Assembly (NCBI GenBank): GCA_964249755.1
Contig: CAXUDB010000001.1
Span: 1,674,001-1,738,000, forward strand
DNA: 64,000 nt
Origin: Ilyomonas sp964249755
GTDB taxonomy: Bacteria > Bacteroidota > Bacteroidia > Chitinophagales > Chitinophagaceae
Reading direction: 5' to 3'
In this document: positions 1 to 7,559 of the stretch, one piece after another
Layout: each line of letters begins with the position of its first letter
Position numbering within the stretch: the stretch's first letter is position 1
Notes under the pieces: generated by a model
What the model was told of the DNA's origin: nothing
The model's database searches: none
What the model saw: the letters and a program-made list of their open reading frames with translations, nothing else
Made by a program: the position numbers and the translations under genes

Positions 1-28
1 TCACATTCGTTCTGTCTGTTACTCGGTT

Positions 29-60
29 TTTGCTAAAAGAATTAGTTTTCTTTACTTTTA
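29..60 (+). promoter_or_regulatory. Putative Bacteroidota-type promoter of dnaB
   Basis: A TTTG element (29-32) and TACTTTTA (53-60) are separated by 20 nt. This fits the Bacteroidota housekeeping consensus TTTG-N19-21-TAnnTTTG with one mismatch at the last base. It lies 52 nt before the GTG start of dnaB. It is a motif match only. Confidence 0.45.
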
Positions 61-112
61 TACAACTAACAGAACTAAAAATTTTTTTACTACACCAACT
101 AAATGATGTGCC

Positions 113-1696
113 GTGGACCTGAACGTAAACAAAGACCGCAAGAACAGGAGGAAACCTGCCATTGATGTAAGCACCATGATGTATGGCAAGGTGCCGCCGC
201 AAGCCAAAGAACTGGAAGAAGCCGTGCTGGGCGCCGTCATGCTGGAGAAGACAGCTTTTGATACTGTTATAGAAATTCTTAAACCCGAATGCTTTTATGT
301 GGATGCGCACCAGCGTATTTACAATGCCTTTAAAAGTTTGGCGGATAAATCTATGCCGATAGATTTACTGACAGTAGTGGAAGAATTAAAGATGAAGGAA
401 GAGCTTGACATGGTGGGCGGTCCTTACTACATCACCAAGCTTACCAACTCGGTTGTATCGAGCGCCAACATCGAAACCCACGCCCGCATTGTGTTGCAAA
501 AGTTCATCCAGCGGGAACTGATTCGCATCAGTGGTGAAATTATTGGTGATGCATATGAAGACAGCACTGATGTGTTTGACCTGATGGACGATGCCGAAGA
601 AAAGATTTTCCAGATCACTAATAATTTTCTCAAAACTGATTACCGCGAGATGAGCAGCGCGCTTGCCGAAGCCATCAACCGCATAGATGAATTGAGAACA
701 AGACAGGAGGATATCTCGGGCATTCCCAGCGGATTTCCTTCCATGGATCGCGTAACATATGGCTGGCAAAAAACTGATTTGATCATCCTTGCCGCGCGTC
801 CTGCGGTGGGTAAAACGGCTTTTGCCCTGAACCTTGCCCGTACGGCGGCTTTGAATAAAATTCGCCCTACGCCGGTAGCGGTGTTTTCTTTGGAAATGAG
901 TGCGGGTCAGTTGGTGCAGCGTATTCTTTCGGCGGAAAGCGAGATTCCGTTAGAGAAAATTTCGCGGGGTAAAATGGAAGATTACGAATACCAGCAACTG
1001 CATTCAAAAGGTATCAAACGTTTAGAAACTGCGCCTATCTACATTGACGATACCGCGGCTTTAAACATATTTGAATTCCGCGCCAAAGCAAGGCGTTTGG
1101 TGAACAAACATAAAGTAGGTTTGATCATTATTGACTACTTACAACTGATGAGCGGCAACAGCGATAAAGGCGGTAACCGTGAGCAGGAAATCAGTACCAT
1201 TTCGCGAAATTTAAAAGCTCTGGCAAAAGAGCTGCAAGTGCCTATTATCGCGTTAAGTCAGTTAAGCCGTGCGGTGGAAACACGTAAAGAAAGCAAGATG
1301 CCGCAGTTGAGTGATTTGCGCGAATCGGGCGCCATCGAGCAGGATGCTGATATGGTTATGTTTATTTATCGTCCCGAATACTACGAGCAGATGGCGAATG
1401 AAATGGGTGAAAGCACGCGTGGCGAAACCCACATCCGTATTGCAAAGCATAGAAACGGCTCTTTGGAAACCATCAAGCTGCGTGCGTTATTGCACATACA
1501 AAAGTTTGAAGAATGGGAAGGCGATGGCGGCGGCGGTTTTCCGCAGGGTGGTGGCAACTGGAAGCCTTTACCGCCATCACCTTCCGGTGGCAACAGTGAT
1601 GACGCAGCAGGTGGCGGCAAATTGTTTATTCAAAAAGGCAGCCGCATGAATGATGGCGAGTTCGACGATGGCTTTGGTGGCGGCGATGTGTTTTAG
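113..1696 (+). CDS. dnaB: Replicative DNA helicase DnaB
   Basis: Hexameric helicase that unwinds DNA at the replication fork. The N-terminal DnaB domain (about residues 28-130) begins with the typical PPQAKELEEAVLGA segment. The RecA-like helicase domain has a Walker A motif (ARPAVGKTAF, about 228-237), a Walker B-like IIIDYLQLM and the late motif DLRESGAIEQDADMV. The protein has 527 residues, the normal size, and there is no intein in the Walker A region where inteins often insert. The C-terminal tail is rich in Gly and Pro. The GTG start was chosen because it is preceded by a promoter-like match; an ATG about 20 codons in is the alternative. No partner gene follows closely. Confidence 0.96.
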   Translation: MDLNVNKDRKNRRKPAIDVSTMMYGKVPPQAKELEEAVLGAVMLEKTAFDTVIEILKPECFYVDAHQRIYNAFKSLADKSMPIDLLTVVEELKMKEELDMVGGPYYITKLTNSVVSSANIETHARIVLQKFIQRELIRISGEIIGDAYEDSTDVFDLMDDAEEKIFQITNNFLKTDYREMSSALAEAINRIDELRTRQEDISGIPSGFPSMDRVTYGWQKTDLIILAARPAVGKTAFALNLARTAALNKIRPTPVAVFSLEMSAGQLVQRILSAESEIPLEKISRGKMEDYEYQQLHSKGIKRLETAPIYIDDTAALNIFEFRAKARRLVNKHKVGLIIIDYLQLMSGNSDKGGNREQEISTISRNLKALAKELQVPIIALSQLSRAVETRKESKMPQLSDLRESGAIEQDADMVMFIYRPEYYEQMANEMGESTRGETHIRIAKHRNGSLETIKLRALLHIQKFEEWEGDGGGGFPQGGGNWKPLPPSPSGGNSDDAAGGGKLFIQKGSRMNDGEFDDGFGGGDVF

Positions 1697-1708
1697 AATT
1701 GAATATTT

Positions 1709-1787
1709 AATAAGTAAGATTTAATAGTAAGAGTACGTTTTACACAATGAATAGCTTAATAGTATTCAATATTTAATCTTACTTATT
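1709..1787. repeat. Intergenic inverted repeat after dnaB
   Basis: AATAAGTAAGATT (1709-1721) and its exact complement (1775-1787) form a 13-bp stem around a 53-nt AT-rich spacer between dnaB and cbpA. It could be a weak terminator or a remnant of a dispersed intergenic repeat. Similar ATTCAAT/CTTATTC-rich sequence occurs near 56925-56950. Confidence 0.4.
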
Positions 1788-1828
1788 CAATCTCTTTTTG
1801 GCATACAATCAGCAAGGCATAAAATGTT

Positions 1829-2749
1829 ATGGCTTATATAGATTACTACAAAGTATTGGGCATTGATAAAAAGGCTTCGGAAGAAGACATCAAAAAAGCT
1901 TATCGCAAACTTGCCCGCAAACTGCATCCCGACCTTAACCCGAATGACAAGGAAGCGCACAAAAAATTCCAGGAAATTAACGAAGCCAACGAGGTATTAA
2001 GCGATCCCGACAAACGGAAAAAGTACGATGCCTACGGCGAAAACTGGCAACATGCAGATCAGTTTGAACAGGCAAGAAAACAACAGCAAGCACGCAGCAA
2101 CCGGCAACCGTTTGAGGGTAGCAATTCACCTTTCGGGGAAGGCTTTGAATATAATTTTTCAGAAGGCGAAGAAGGCGGCTTCTCCGATTTTTTTTCTTCC
2201 CTGTTCGGCAATCGCGGCAGTGGCGGAAAGAGGCAGACTCAATATCGCGGGCAGGATTATAATGCAGAGCTTCATCTCTCGCTGCAACAAGCTTATGCCA
2301 CGCACCAGCAAACATTAAATGTAAACGGCAAACCGGTTCGCATTACTGTGCCTGCCGGCGTTGCTGATGGTCAGGTGATTAAACTCAAAGGCTATGGCGC
2401 ACCGGGTGTCAATGGCGGTCCTGCCGGAGATTTGTACATTACTTTTATCATTGAACCAAACAACAACTTCAAACGCTTGGACAATGACCTTTACACAACG
2501 GTGCCGCTACCTTTATATACAGCGGTTCTTGGCGGAGATATTACCATAGACACGCTGGGTGGAAGGCTGAAGCTGAAAGTGAAACCAGAGACACAAAACG
2601 GAACAAAAGCAAGACTGAAAGGCAAGGGCTTTCCCGTGTATAAGAAAGAAGGTGAGTGGGGCGATTTGATTATTACTTACAACATACAAATTCCAACGGG
2701 GCTTACCGAGGAGCAGAAAGAATTATTCACCCAACTATCAAAACTGTAG
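1829..2749 (+). CDS. cbpA: CbpA-type DnaJ co-chaperone
   Basis: DnaJ-family co-chaperone that stimulates DnaK and, in CbpA homologs, binds curved DNA. The J domain occupies about residues 4-68, with the HPD motif in KLHPDLNPND. It is followed by a Gly/Gln/Phe-rich linker and a C-terminal substrate-binding domain (about 135-300) containing ITVPAGVADGQVIKLKGYG. The Cys-rich zinc domain of true DnaJ is absent, which with the 306-residue length and the cbpM gene 3 nt downstream identifies it as CbpA. The start is the second of two out-of-frame ATGs; MAYIDYYKVLG is the canonical J-domain beginning. Confidence 0.93.
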   Translation: MAYIDYYKVLGIDKKASEEDIKKAYRKLARKLHPDLNPNDKEAHKKFQEINEANEVLSDPDKRKKYDAYGENWQHADQFEQARKQQQARSNRQPFEGSNSPFGEGFEYNFSEGEEGGFSDFFSSLFGNRGSGGKRQTQYRGQDYNAELHLSLQQAYATHQQTLNVNGKPVRITVPAGVADGQVIKLKGYGAPGVNGGPAGDLYITFIIEPNNNFKRLDNDLYTTVPLPLYTAVLGGDITIDTLGGRLKLKVKPETQNGTKARLKGKGFPVYKKEGEWGDLIITYNIQIPTGLTEEQKELFTQLSKL

Positions 2750-2752
2750 GTT

Positions 2753-3046
2753 ATGGAAGAAGATATTGTCATGATAGAAGAATATGCCAGACAGTCGCAC
2801 ACCGACGTCCAATTCATCCACCAGTTAAGCCAGAACGGTTTGATTCAAATTGTGATTCATCAGCAAGCGCCATGTGTTCCTTCCCGCCAGTTGCCGCTAT
2901 TGGAAAAATATACGCGGCTGCATTATGACCTTGATATAAATCTGGAAGGTATAGAGGCCATCAGTCACTTGCTGCAGCGCTTGGAGATAATGCAAAACGA
3001 AGTAGAAAACCTGCGCCGGCAGCTTAAGACTTTTGGATCTATTTGA
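2753..3046 (+). CDS. cbpM: Chaperone modulator CbpM
   Basis: Small MerR-like protein (97 aa) that in homologs binds the J domain of CbpA and restrains its activity. The family pattern is visible: an N-terminal hydrophobic segment, the central LPLLEKYTRLHYDLDINLEGIE-type region where L-DLGVN-like spacing is typical, and a C-terminal coiled coil (about 70-92). The gene follows cbpA after only 3 nt, so the two are surely co-transcribed and probably translationally coupled. It converges on rimM with 19 bp between the stop codons and no visible terminator. Confidence 0.88.
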   Translation: MEEDIVMIEEYARQSHTDVQFIHQLSQNGLIQIVIHQQAPCVPSRQLPLLEKYTRLHYDLDINLEGIEAISHLLQRLEIMQNEVENLRRQLKTFGSI

Positions 3047-3065
3047 TGCAAGGAGCAAAAAAGAA

Positions 3066-3578
3066 TCACTGGTAAATTTCCAGCAAGCCATCCGGCAATA
3101 CCACATAAATTTCTTTCTTCTTACGGTCTATCTTTTCAAGAGTTTCTTCGTGCACGGGAATGAAAGCTTCTTTGTTTTGGTATTGTGTCTTCAATAAAAT
3201 CTGGTGAGGCTGCTCTATCACTTCATTCACTACGCCAATCATTGTGTCCCCGTCAAAAATAGAGAAGCCAATCAGCCCGATAGCAGATGATTTTCCGGCT
3301 ACTTTTTCAAAGTCTGTTTGCGTAAGCCATACATTTTTTTTAATGAAGCGATGCGCCGTCTCTTTAGAAGTAATCCCGTCTAACAACACATAGCTCTCTG
3401 CAGCATCTTTCGCTTTCGCGCTTTGTATAAAGTAAGGGAGGAAGTTGCCTTTTGTTTCTTCAATAAAAAGCGCTTCTATTGTTTTGAAATCCGTCGTTTT
3501 TTCCAGCCCATGCTGAACAATTACCTCGCCTTTCACACCGAAAGTGGCAACAATTTTTCCTATCCGAATATAATCCAT
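3066..3578 (-). CDS. rimM: 16S rRNA processing protein RimM
   Basis: Ribosome maturation factor that binds S19 and assists assembly of the 30S head. The N-terminal domain starts with YIRIGKIVATFGVKGEV, the RimM signature, and the C-terminal PRC-barrel domain ends in IDRKKKEIYVVLPDGLLEIY. The length of 170 residues is normal. In many genomes rimM sits with rpsP and trmD; neither is next to it here. It is on the opposite strand to the cbpAM pair. Confidence 0.95.
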   Translation of the reverse strand: MDYIRIGKIVATFGVKGEVIVQHGLEKTTDFKTIEALFIEETKGNFLPYFIQSAKAKDAAESYVLLDGITSKETAHRFIKKNVWLTQTDFEKVAGKSSAIGLIGFSIFDGDTMIGVVNEVIEQPHQILLKTQYQNKEAFIPVHEETLEKIDRKKKEIYVVLPDGLLEIYQ

Positions 3579-3593
3579 CTTATTGGTAATAGG

Positions 3594-3633
3594 TGATTGT
3601 TAATTGTCAATTTCCTTTATTAATTAACAATCA
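3594..3633 (-). terminator. Weak hairpin between esterase and rimM
   Basis: TGATTGTTAATT (3594-3605) and its exact complement (3622-3633) form a 12-bp AT-rich stem with a 16-nt loop between two minus-strand genes. No clear U tract follows in the minus direction, so this could be a terminator of the esterase gene or just AT-rich spacer. Confidence 0.3.
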
Positions 3634-3639
3634 AAAATA

Positions 3640-4461
3640 TCAAAATGATTTTCCCCATCTCCACAACAAATAATCGGGGAAAGCTCTCGCCCAAGTGGCA
3701 ACATTGTGCATGCCATCGGGAAGTTCAAGGTATTTGATTGAAGCATCCGGATAACCTTTTGTTTTTAGTTCTTTAATTACATCCAGCGTATCATCAATCG
3801 AATCTATAACGCCGTTGTTGTTGCGGTCTGCCAGCTCATCCAATGCGCCACATTCAAAGAAGAAATTCAGCCATTCATATCGCGGCAGGTTTCTTATCTG
3901 ATGATGCATGATGCGGTCAGTATCATCGTTATAGTTTCTCCCATAACCCCTGCTGCGCCACCAGAAAGAACCACTGAAAGCGGCTGCGCTTACAAACTCC
4001 TGCGGATGATTCAGAACAATGTCCAGCGCACTTAATGCGCCTAATGAAAAGCCTGCAAAAGACTTGTCTTTAAAAGATATAATGCCGTATGTTTTTTTGA
4101 GATAAGGAATCAGTTCTCCTAAAACAAACCGGGTATATAAGTCCGCCTTCGCGCCTTGTCCTCTATAGTTCAGTTGTTTTATTGTGCCATATTCGTTCTT
4201 ACGGTCTGTTCCGCAATGGATGCCTGCACAAATAAGAGGTGCAATAGCGTTGCCCGCGTATAAGTTAGACAGGATATCTGCAAAAGGCATAACCGGCAGG
4301 TCCTGCCCGTCGTTGATGAGCAACAGGCTCAGGTTGTCCAGGTTAGTTTCGGCGCGGAAAGGAAGATAAACATCAACCAGTACGTCACGTTCTAAATAAG
4401 CGGAATAAAGTACTTCCCCCTTTACTGAAATCAGCCAATCTGCTGTTGCGTCATTCGTCAT
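3640..4461 (-). CDS. Cytoplasmic alpha/beta-hydrolase esterase (esterase D / Fes-like)
   Basis: Putative serine esterase of the D/Fes family. The nucleophile elbow is GFSLGA (about residues 139-144), an N-terminal strand carries LLLINDGQD, and a His-containing LPDGMHNVATWARAFPDYL stretch near the C-terminus supplies the likely catalytic His. An internal DRNNNGVIDSIDD loop resembles an EF-hand or dockerin calcium loop, which is unusual in this family. There is no signal peptide, so it acts in the cytoplasm. It is transcribed divergently, 124 bp away, from the ATP-grasp gene, suggesting a role in the same pathway, for instance hydrolysing an ester or amide product. The substrate is unknown. Confidence 0.8.
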   Translation of the reverse strand: MTNDATADWLISVKGEVLYSAYLERDVLVDVYLPFRAETNLDNLSLLLINDGQDLPVMPFADILSNLYAGNAIAPLICAGIHCGTDRKNEYGTIKQLNYRGQGAKADLYTRFVLGELIPYLKKTYGIISFKDKSFAGFSLGALSALDIVLNHPQEFVSAAAFSGSFWWRSRGYGRNYNDDTDRIMHHQIRNLPRYEWLNFFFECGALDELADRNNNGVIDSIDDTLDVIKELKTKGYPDASIKYLELPDGMHNVATWARAFPDYLLWRWGKSF

Positions 4462-4585
4462 ACAAAATTCAAAAATAGCGAAACCAACCTTATTCGTTTC
4501 GCTGAAAAGATTACGCCATCTGCATTTTGTTTTATTACTTTGACGCGTACCGTTTTATCATTTATCAATTTTCAAAACATAACAC

Positions 4586-5542
4586 ATGAAAAAGATCGGG
4601 ATTCTGTTTGGAAAAGAAAGAAGCTTTCCGGAAGCCTTTATTGAACGCGTCAACAGCAAAAACGTAAAAGACATCACTGCCGAGTTCGTTAATATTGATA
4701 AGGTCGTGCAAGGTGAGTCTACCGACTATGCTGTTATTATTGATCGTATCAGCCAGGATGTTCCCTTTTATCGCGCTTACCTGAAGAATGCTGCCATCGG
4801 CGGTGCGGCTGTTATCAACAATCCCTTCTGGTGGAGCGCCGATGAAAAGTTTTTCAATAATGCACTTGCTGTGAATATTGATGTTCCGGTTCCCAAAACA
4901 GTGATCCTGCCATCTTACCAGGTGCCTGATGATACAAGCGCCGAAAGCTTCAGCAACCTTGCTTACCCCATGGATTGGGAAGGCATGTTTAATTATGTAG
5001 GCTTCCCAGCTTATATGAAACCCTTTGCGGGCGGCGGCTGGAAGAATGTGTATAAACTGAATAGCATAGAAGAGTTTTACGAAAAACACAAAGAAACCGG
5101 TCAGCTGGTGATGCTGCTGCAGGAAGAGATTGTGTTTGAAGAATATTACCGTTGTTATTGTATTGGCGGAAAGTATGTAAGGGTAATGCCTTACGAGCCG
5201 CGCAACCCGCATCATCTTCGCTACCAGGCTTCGTTTGCGCCATCGGCAGAGCGTTTAAAATACCTCGAAGACATCGTGCTTCGCATTAATAAATTTTTAG
5301 GTTACGATTTTAATACCGTTGAACTTGCCCTGCGTGGCGATACCGCTTATGCAATAGATTTTTGTAATCCTGCCCCCGATGCGGAACGGGCAAGTGTGGG
5401 CGAAGAAAATTTTGAATGGGTAGTAGAAACGGCTGCTACTTATGCCATTGAAAAAGCAAAAGACTGGAAGGCGGGAAAAGACAACCTTACCTGGGGTGAG
5501 TTTGTGAAGCGCAGCACCGCTAAAAAGAAATTGTATCCTTAG
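4586..5542 (+). CDS. ATP-grasp ligase, RimK/glutathione-synthase-like
   Basis: Predicted ATP-dependent carboxylate-amine (or thiol) ligase. The 318 residues contain an ATP-grasp fold: the substrate-facing N-terminal domain, FPAYMKPFAGGGWKNVYKL (about 144-162) as the nucleotide-binding loop, an LLQEEIVFEEYYRCYCIG strand, and the metal-binding end TAYAIDFCNPAPD. A YDFNTVELAL segment precedes it. Its partner downstream is a gamma-glutamyl-cysteine-ligase-like YbdK, so the pair plausibly makes a short gamma-linked peptide or modifies a small metabolite in two ATP-dependent steps. That is inference; family membership is secure, the substrate is not. Confidence 0.82.
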   Translation: MKKIGILFGKERSFPEAFIERVNSKNVKDITAEFVNIDKVVQGESTDYAVIIDRISQDVPFYRAYLKNAAIGGAAVINNPFWWSADEKFFNNALAVNIDVPVPKTVILPSYQVPDDTSAESFSNLAYPMDWEGMFNYVGFPAYMKPFAGGGWKNVYKLNSIEEFYEKHKETGQLVMLLQEEIVFEEYYRCYCIGGKYVRVMPYEPRNPHHLRYQASFAPSAERLKYLEDIVLRINKFLGYDFNTVELALRGDTAYAIDFCNPAPDAERASVGEENFEWVVETAATYAIEKAKDWKAGKDNLTWGEFVKRSTAKKKLYP

Positions 5543-5602
5543 TGAAATTGATACTGAAGTTGTAAGAAGAAGTGATTATTTTTAAATCCTATTCTTTATT
5601 TC

Positions 5603-5710
5603 ATGTACACGCAATACGATGAGGAAGGTAATCTGCAGTTAATAGAAGAACTGTTGGCAGATTACCTTTCTTGTTTTATAAGCAATACAACCAACATTTT
5701 CAAACAATAA
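5603..5710 (+). CDS. Possible 35-aa peptide between the ATP-grasp and YbdK genes
   Basis: An ATG-initiated 35-codon ORF fills most of the 172-nt gap between the ligase genes and stops 4 nt before the YbdK start codon, a spacing typical of translational coupling. The peptide is acidic at its N-terminus (YDEEG, LIEELLADYL), has a single Cys (position 24) and ends in FKQ. It is in a different frame from both neighbours, so it is not a mis-called start. It could be a leader peptide for the YbdK gene, a peptide substrate for the flanking ligases, or chance. There is no recognised family. Confidence 0.35.
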   Translation: MYTQYDEEGNLQLIEELLADYLSCFISNTTNIFKQ

Positions 5711-5714
5711 TAGT

Positions 5715-6824
5715 ATGGCGCATCTGAACTTTAAGCATTTTACGCTGGGCGTAGAGGAAGAATACATGGTACTTGATCCGGAAACGCGTGAGCTGACCAG
5801 TCACGAGCAAAAGATAGTCACTGAAGGTCACAAGGTTCTGAAGGATAAGGTGAAAGCCGAAATGCACCAGGCCGTGGTGGAAGTAGGAACTGATATATGC
5901 CAGAACATCGAAGAAGCCTACCGGGATGTTTCCACGCTGCGTAAGACCATTTCGCAGATAGCCGGCGATTTAGGTTTCTGGATGGGTGCTTCGGGCACGC
6001 ATCCGTTCAGCAACTGGCAAAGCCAGCTCATTACCGACCATGCGCGCTACAACCAGATTGTGAACGAACTGCAGGAAGCGGCGCGCAGCAATCTTATTTT
6101 CGGTTTGCATGTGCATGTCGGCATGGAAGACAGAAAGATGGCAGTGCACATTGCCAACTCTGCCCGCTATTTTCTGCCGCATGTGTATGCGCTCAGCACC
6201 AATTCTCCCTTTTGGGAAGGCAGGCAAACCGGATACAAGTCTTTTCGCACCAAAGTGTTCGATAAGTTCCCACGTACCGGTATTCCTGATTATTTTGAAA
6301 GTATTGAGGCTTATGACAGCTATGTGAACCTACTGATTAAAACCAACTGTATTGACAACGCCAAAAAGATATGGTGGGATTTGCGCGTGCATCCTTTTTT
6401 CAATACGGTTGAGTTCCGCATTTGCGATGTGCCGATGACGATAGACGAAACCATTGCTATTGCCGCCCTGTTCCAGGCGATTTGCGCCAAGCTTTACAAA
6501 CTGCGCAGCGAGAACATGAATTTCATTATGTATCACCGCACCCTGATTAATGAAAACAAATGGCGCGCGGGCCGATATGGAATTGATGGAACGCTGATAG
6601 ATTTTGGAAAAGAACAGGAAGTAAATACCCGCGTTCTGATTTATGAACTGCTCGATTTTGTGGATGATGTGGTTGACCAGCTTGGTAGCCGGAGCGCTGT
6701 TAACTACATTCATAAAATGATCGAGAATGGAACCGGCGCCGACAGGCAGGTAGCGGTATTCAATCAAAGGCAGGATATGAAGGACGTGGTGGATTATGTG
6801 CACAGCCAGTTTTTGGCAGTGTAG
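5715..6824 (+). CDS. YbdK-type carboxylate-amine ligase (GCS2 / COG2170)
   Basis: Member of the glutamate-cysteine ligase family 2. It begins with FTLGVEEEYMVLDPETREL, the GCS2 start with the metal/ATP Glu pair, and carries NLIFGLHVHVGM (about 130-141), the metal-binding His segment, and LRVHPFFNTVEFRICD (about 222-237), the second signature block. Its 369 residues match E. coli YbdK, which has weak glutamate-cysteine ligase activity in vitro. It probably forms an operon with the ATP-grasp gene. A related amidotransferase, which I would expect in some versions of this cluster, is not present in the flanks. Confidence 0.88.
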   Translation: MAHLNFKHFTLGVEEEYMVLDPETRELTSHEQKIVTEGHKVLKDKVKAEMHQAVVEVGTDICQNIEEAYRDVSTLRKTISQIAGDLGFWMGASGTHPFSNWQSQLITDHARYNQIVNELQEAARSNLIFGLHVHVGMEDRKMAVHIANSARYFLPHVYALSTNSPFWEGRQTGYKSFRTKVFDKFPRTGIPDYFESIEAYDSYVNLLIKTNCIDNAKKIWWDLRVHPFFNTVEFRICDVPMTIDETIAIAALFQAICAKLYKLRSENMNFIMYHRTLINENKWRAGRYGIDGTLIDFGKEQEVNTRVLIYELLDFVDDVVDQLGSRSAVNYIHKMIENGTGADRQVAVFNQRQDMKDVVDYVHSQFLAV

Positions 6825-7004
6825 TATGTTTAGAAAGGACACAAACAGAGATATTGTTTTAACTGTATTCTTTCTGCGCTCATCGGCACTTCTTTTATCC
6901 GTGCCATTAGCAGATGTCTTTTCCGGTTGAAAAAATGTCTAACCTTTTGGAATGGCTTTATCATTATAAGAAGACCAGCAGATGCTTACTGAAACGATAA
7001 CTGC

Positions 7005-7020
7005 TTGGCACGGTTTTACA
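7005..7020 (+). promoter_or_regulatory. Sigma-54-like half promoter before the small lipoprotein
   Basis: TTGGCACG (7005-7012) matches the -24 half of a sigma-54 promoter, but the -12 half reads TTTACA instead of TTGCA. It lies about 27 nt upstream of the small lipoprotein start, a suitable distance. The weak -12 element keeps confidence low. Confidence 0.25.
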
Positions 7021-7046
7021 CTTAATTAAAAAACAAAATTTCCGAT

Positions 7047-7175
7047 ATGAAAAAATGGATTGTTGCTTTTCTGCTGATTGCTTTCGTAGCCACCGAAATG
7101 AGTTGTGTGGTACGCGTAAAGGAACGCCGTCGTCCGGTACCACCGCCTCGTGCCAGGGCTGTAGTGGTTTATTAG
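7047..7175 (+). CDS. Very small lipoprotein, 42 aa
   Basis: An ATG-initiated ORF encodes a lipoprotein signal peptide: MKK followed by a hydrophobic core and the lipobox-like sequence TEMSC, with Cys20 as the expected lipidated residue. The mature part would be 23 residues, rich in Arg and Pro (KERRRPVPPP), ending in VVVY. Such tiny basic lipoproteins are often missed by automatic gene calling. No function is known. It stands alone: 222 bp separate it from the ligase operon and 384 bp from trehalase. Confidence 0.6.
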   Translation: MKKWIVAFLLIAFVATEMSCVVRVKERRRPVPPPRARAVVVY

Positions 7176-7559
7176 CCGTTTCGCTGCCTATTTTTGTTGG
7201 ATAATTATATAATGTGAATTGATTTTTAGCAGGTTAGATGCTTGTTAATCGCCGAATTAAAAATTATTAAACATTCACTTTAAAAATTATCAAACACAAT
7301 CGTTTAACCAATTGAGAGTTTTAAAAATATAGGGGAGAAAGAAAGAAATTTGCTAATGGCGATAACTATAATTATATAAGCATCAGCACATTGGTTTGGC
7401 AGGTTGCGAATAAGTTTTACTTTTAACCACTGGTTTACAAACAGGTTTTGTAAACCGATACGAACAGGCCTCTTCGATTGCTATGAACATAACAAAGACT
7501 CCATCAGTGCTGATGGAGTCTTTGTCTTTTAAGGCTGTACCCAATTGTTATTCCTTTCT
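7176..7559. other. Intergenic region, 384 bp, with two hairpins and no recognised gene
   Basis: An AT-rich non-coding stretch. It contains GGTTTACAAA (7432-7441) paired with TTTGTAAACC (7447-7456) and a strong terminator-like hairpin at 7493-7524. No convincing ORF was found. It could be a long 3' untranslated region, an unrecognised small RNA on the plus strand, or simply the trehalase 3' flank. Confidence 0.5.
7493..7524. terminator. Strong hairpin terminator
   Basis: CAAAGACTCCATCAG (7493-7507) and its perfect complement (7510-7524) form a 15-bp stem with a 2-nt loop. TCTTTT follows on the plus strand and TTATG on the minus strand. It lies 35 nt beyond the trehalase stop, so it most simply ends that minus-strand transcript, although the better T tract is on the plus strand. 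Confidence 0.75.

Noticed and set aside
4565..5215. 216-residue open frame on the minus strand opposite the ATP-grasp gene
   Set aside because: It is antisense to a well-supported ATP-grasp enzyme and its translation has no family features.
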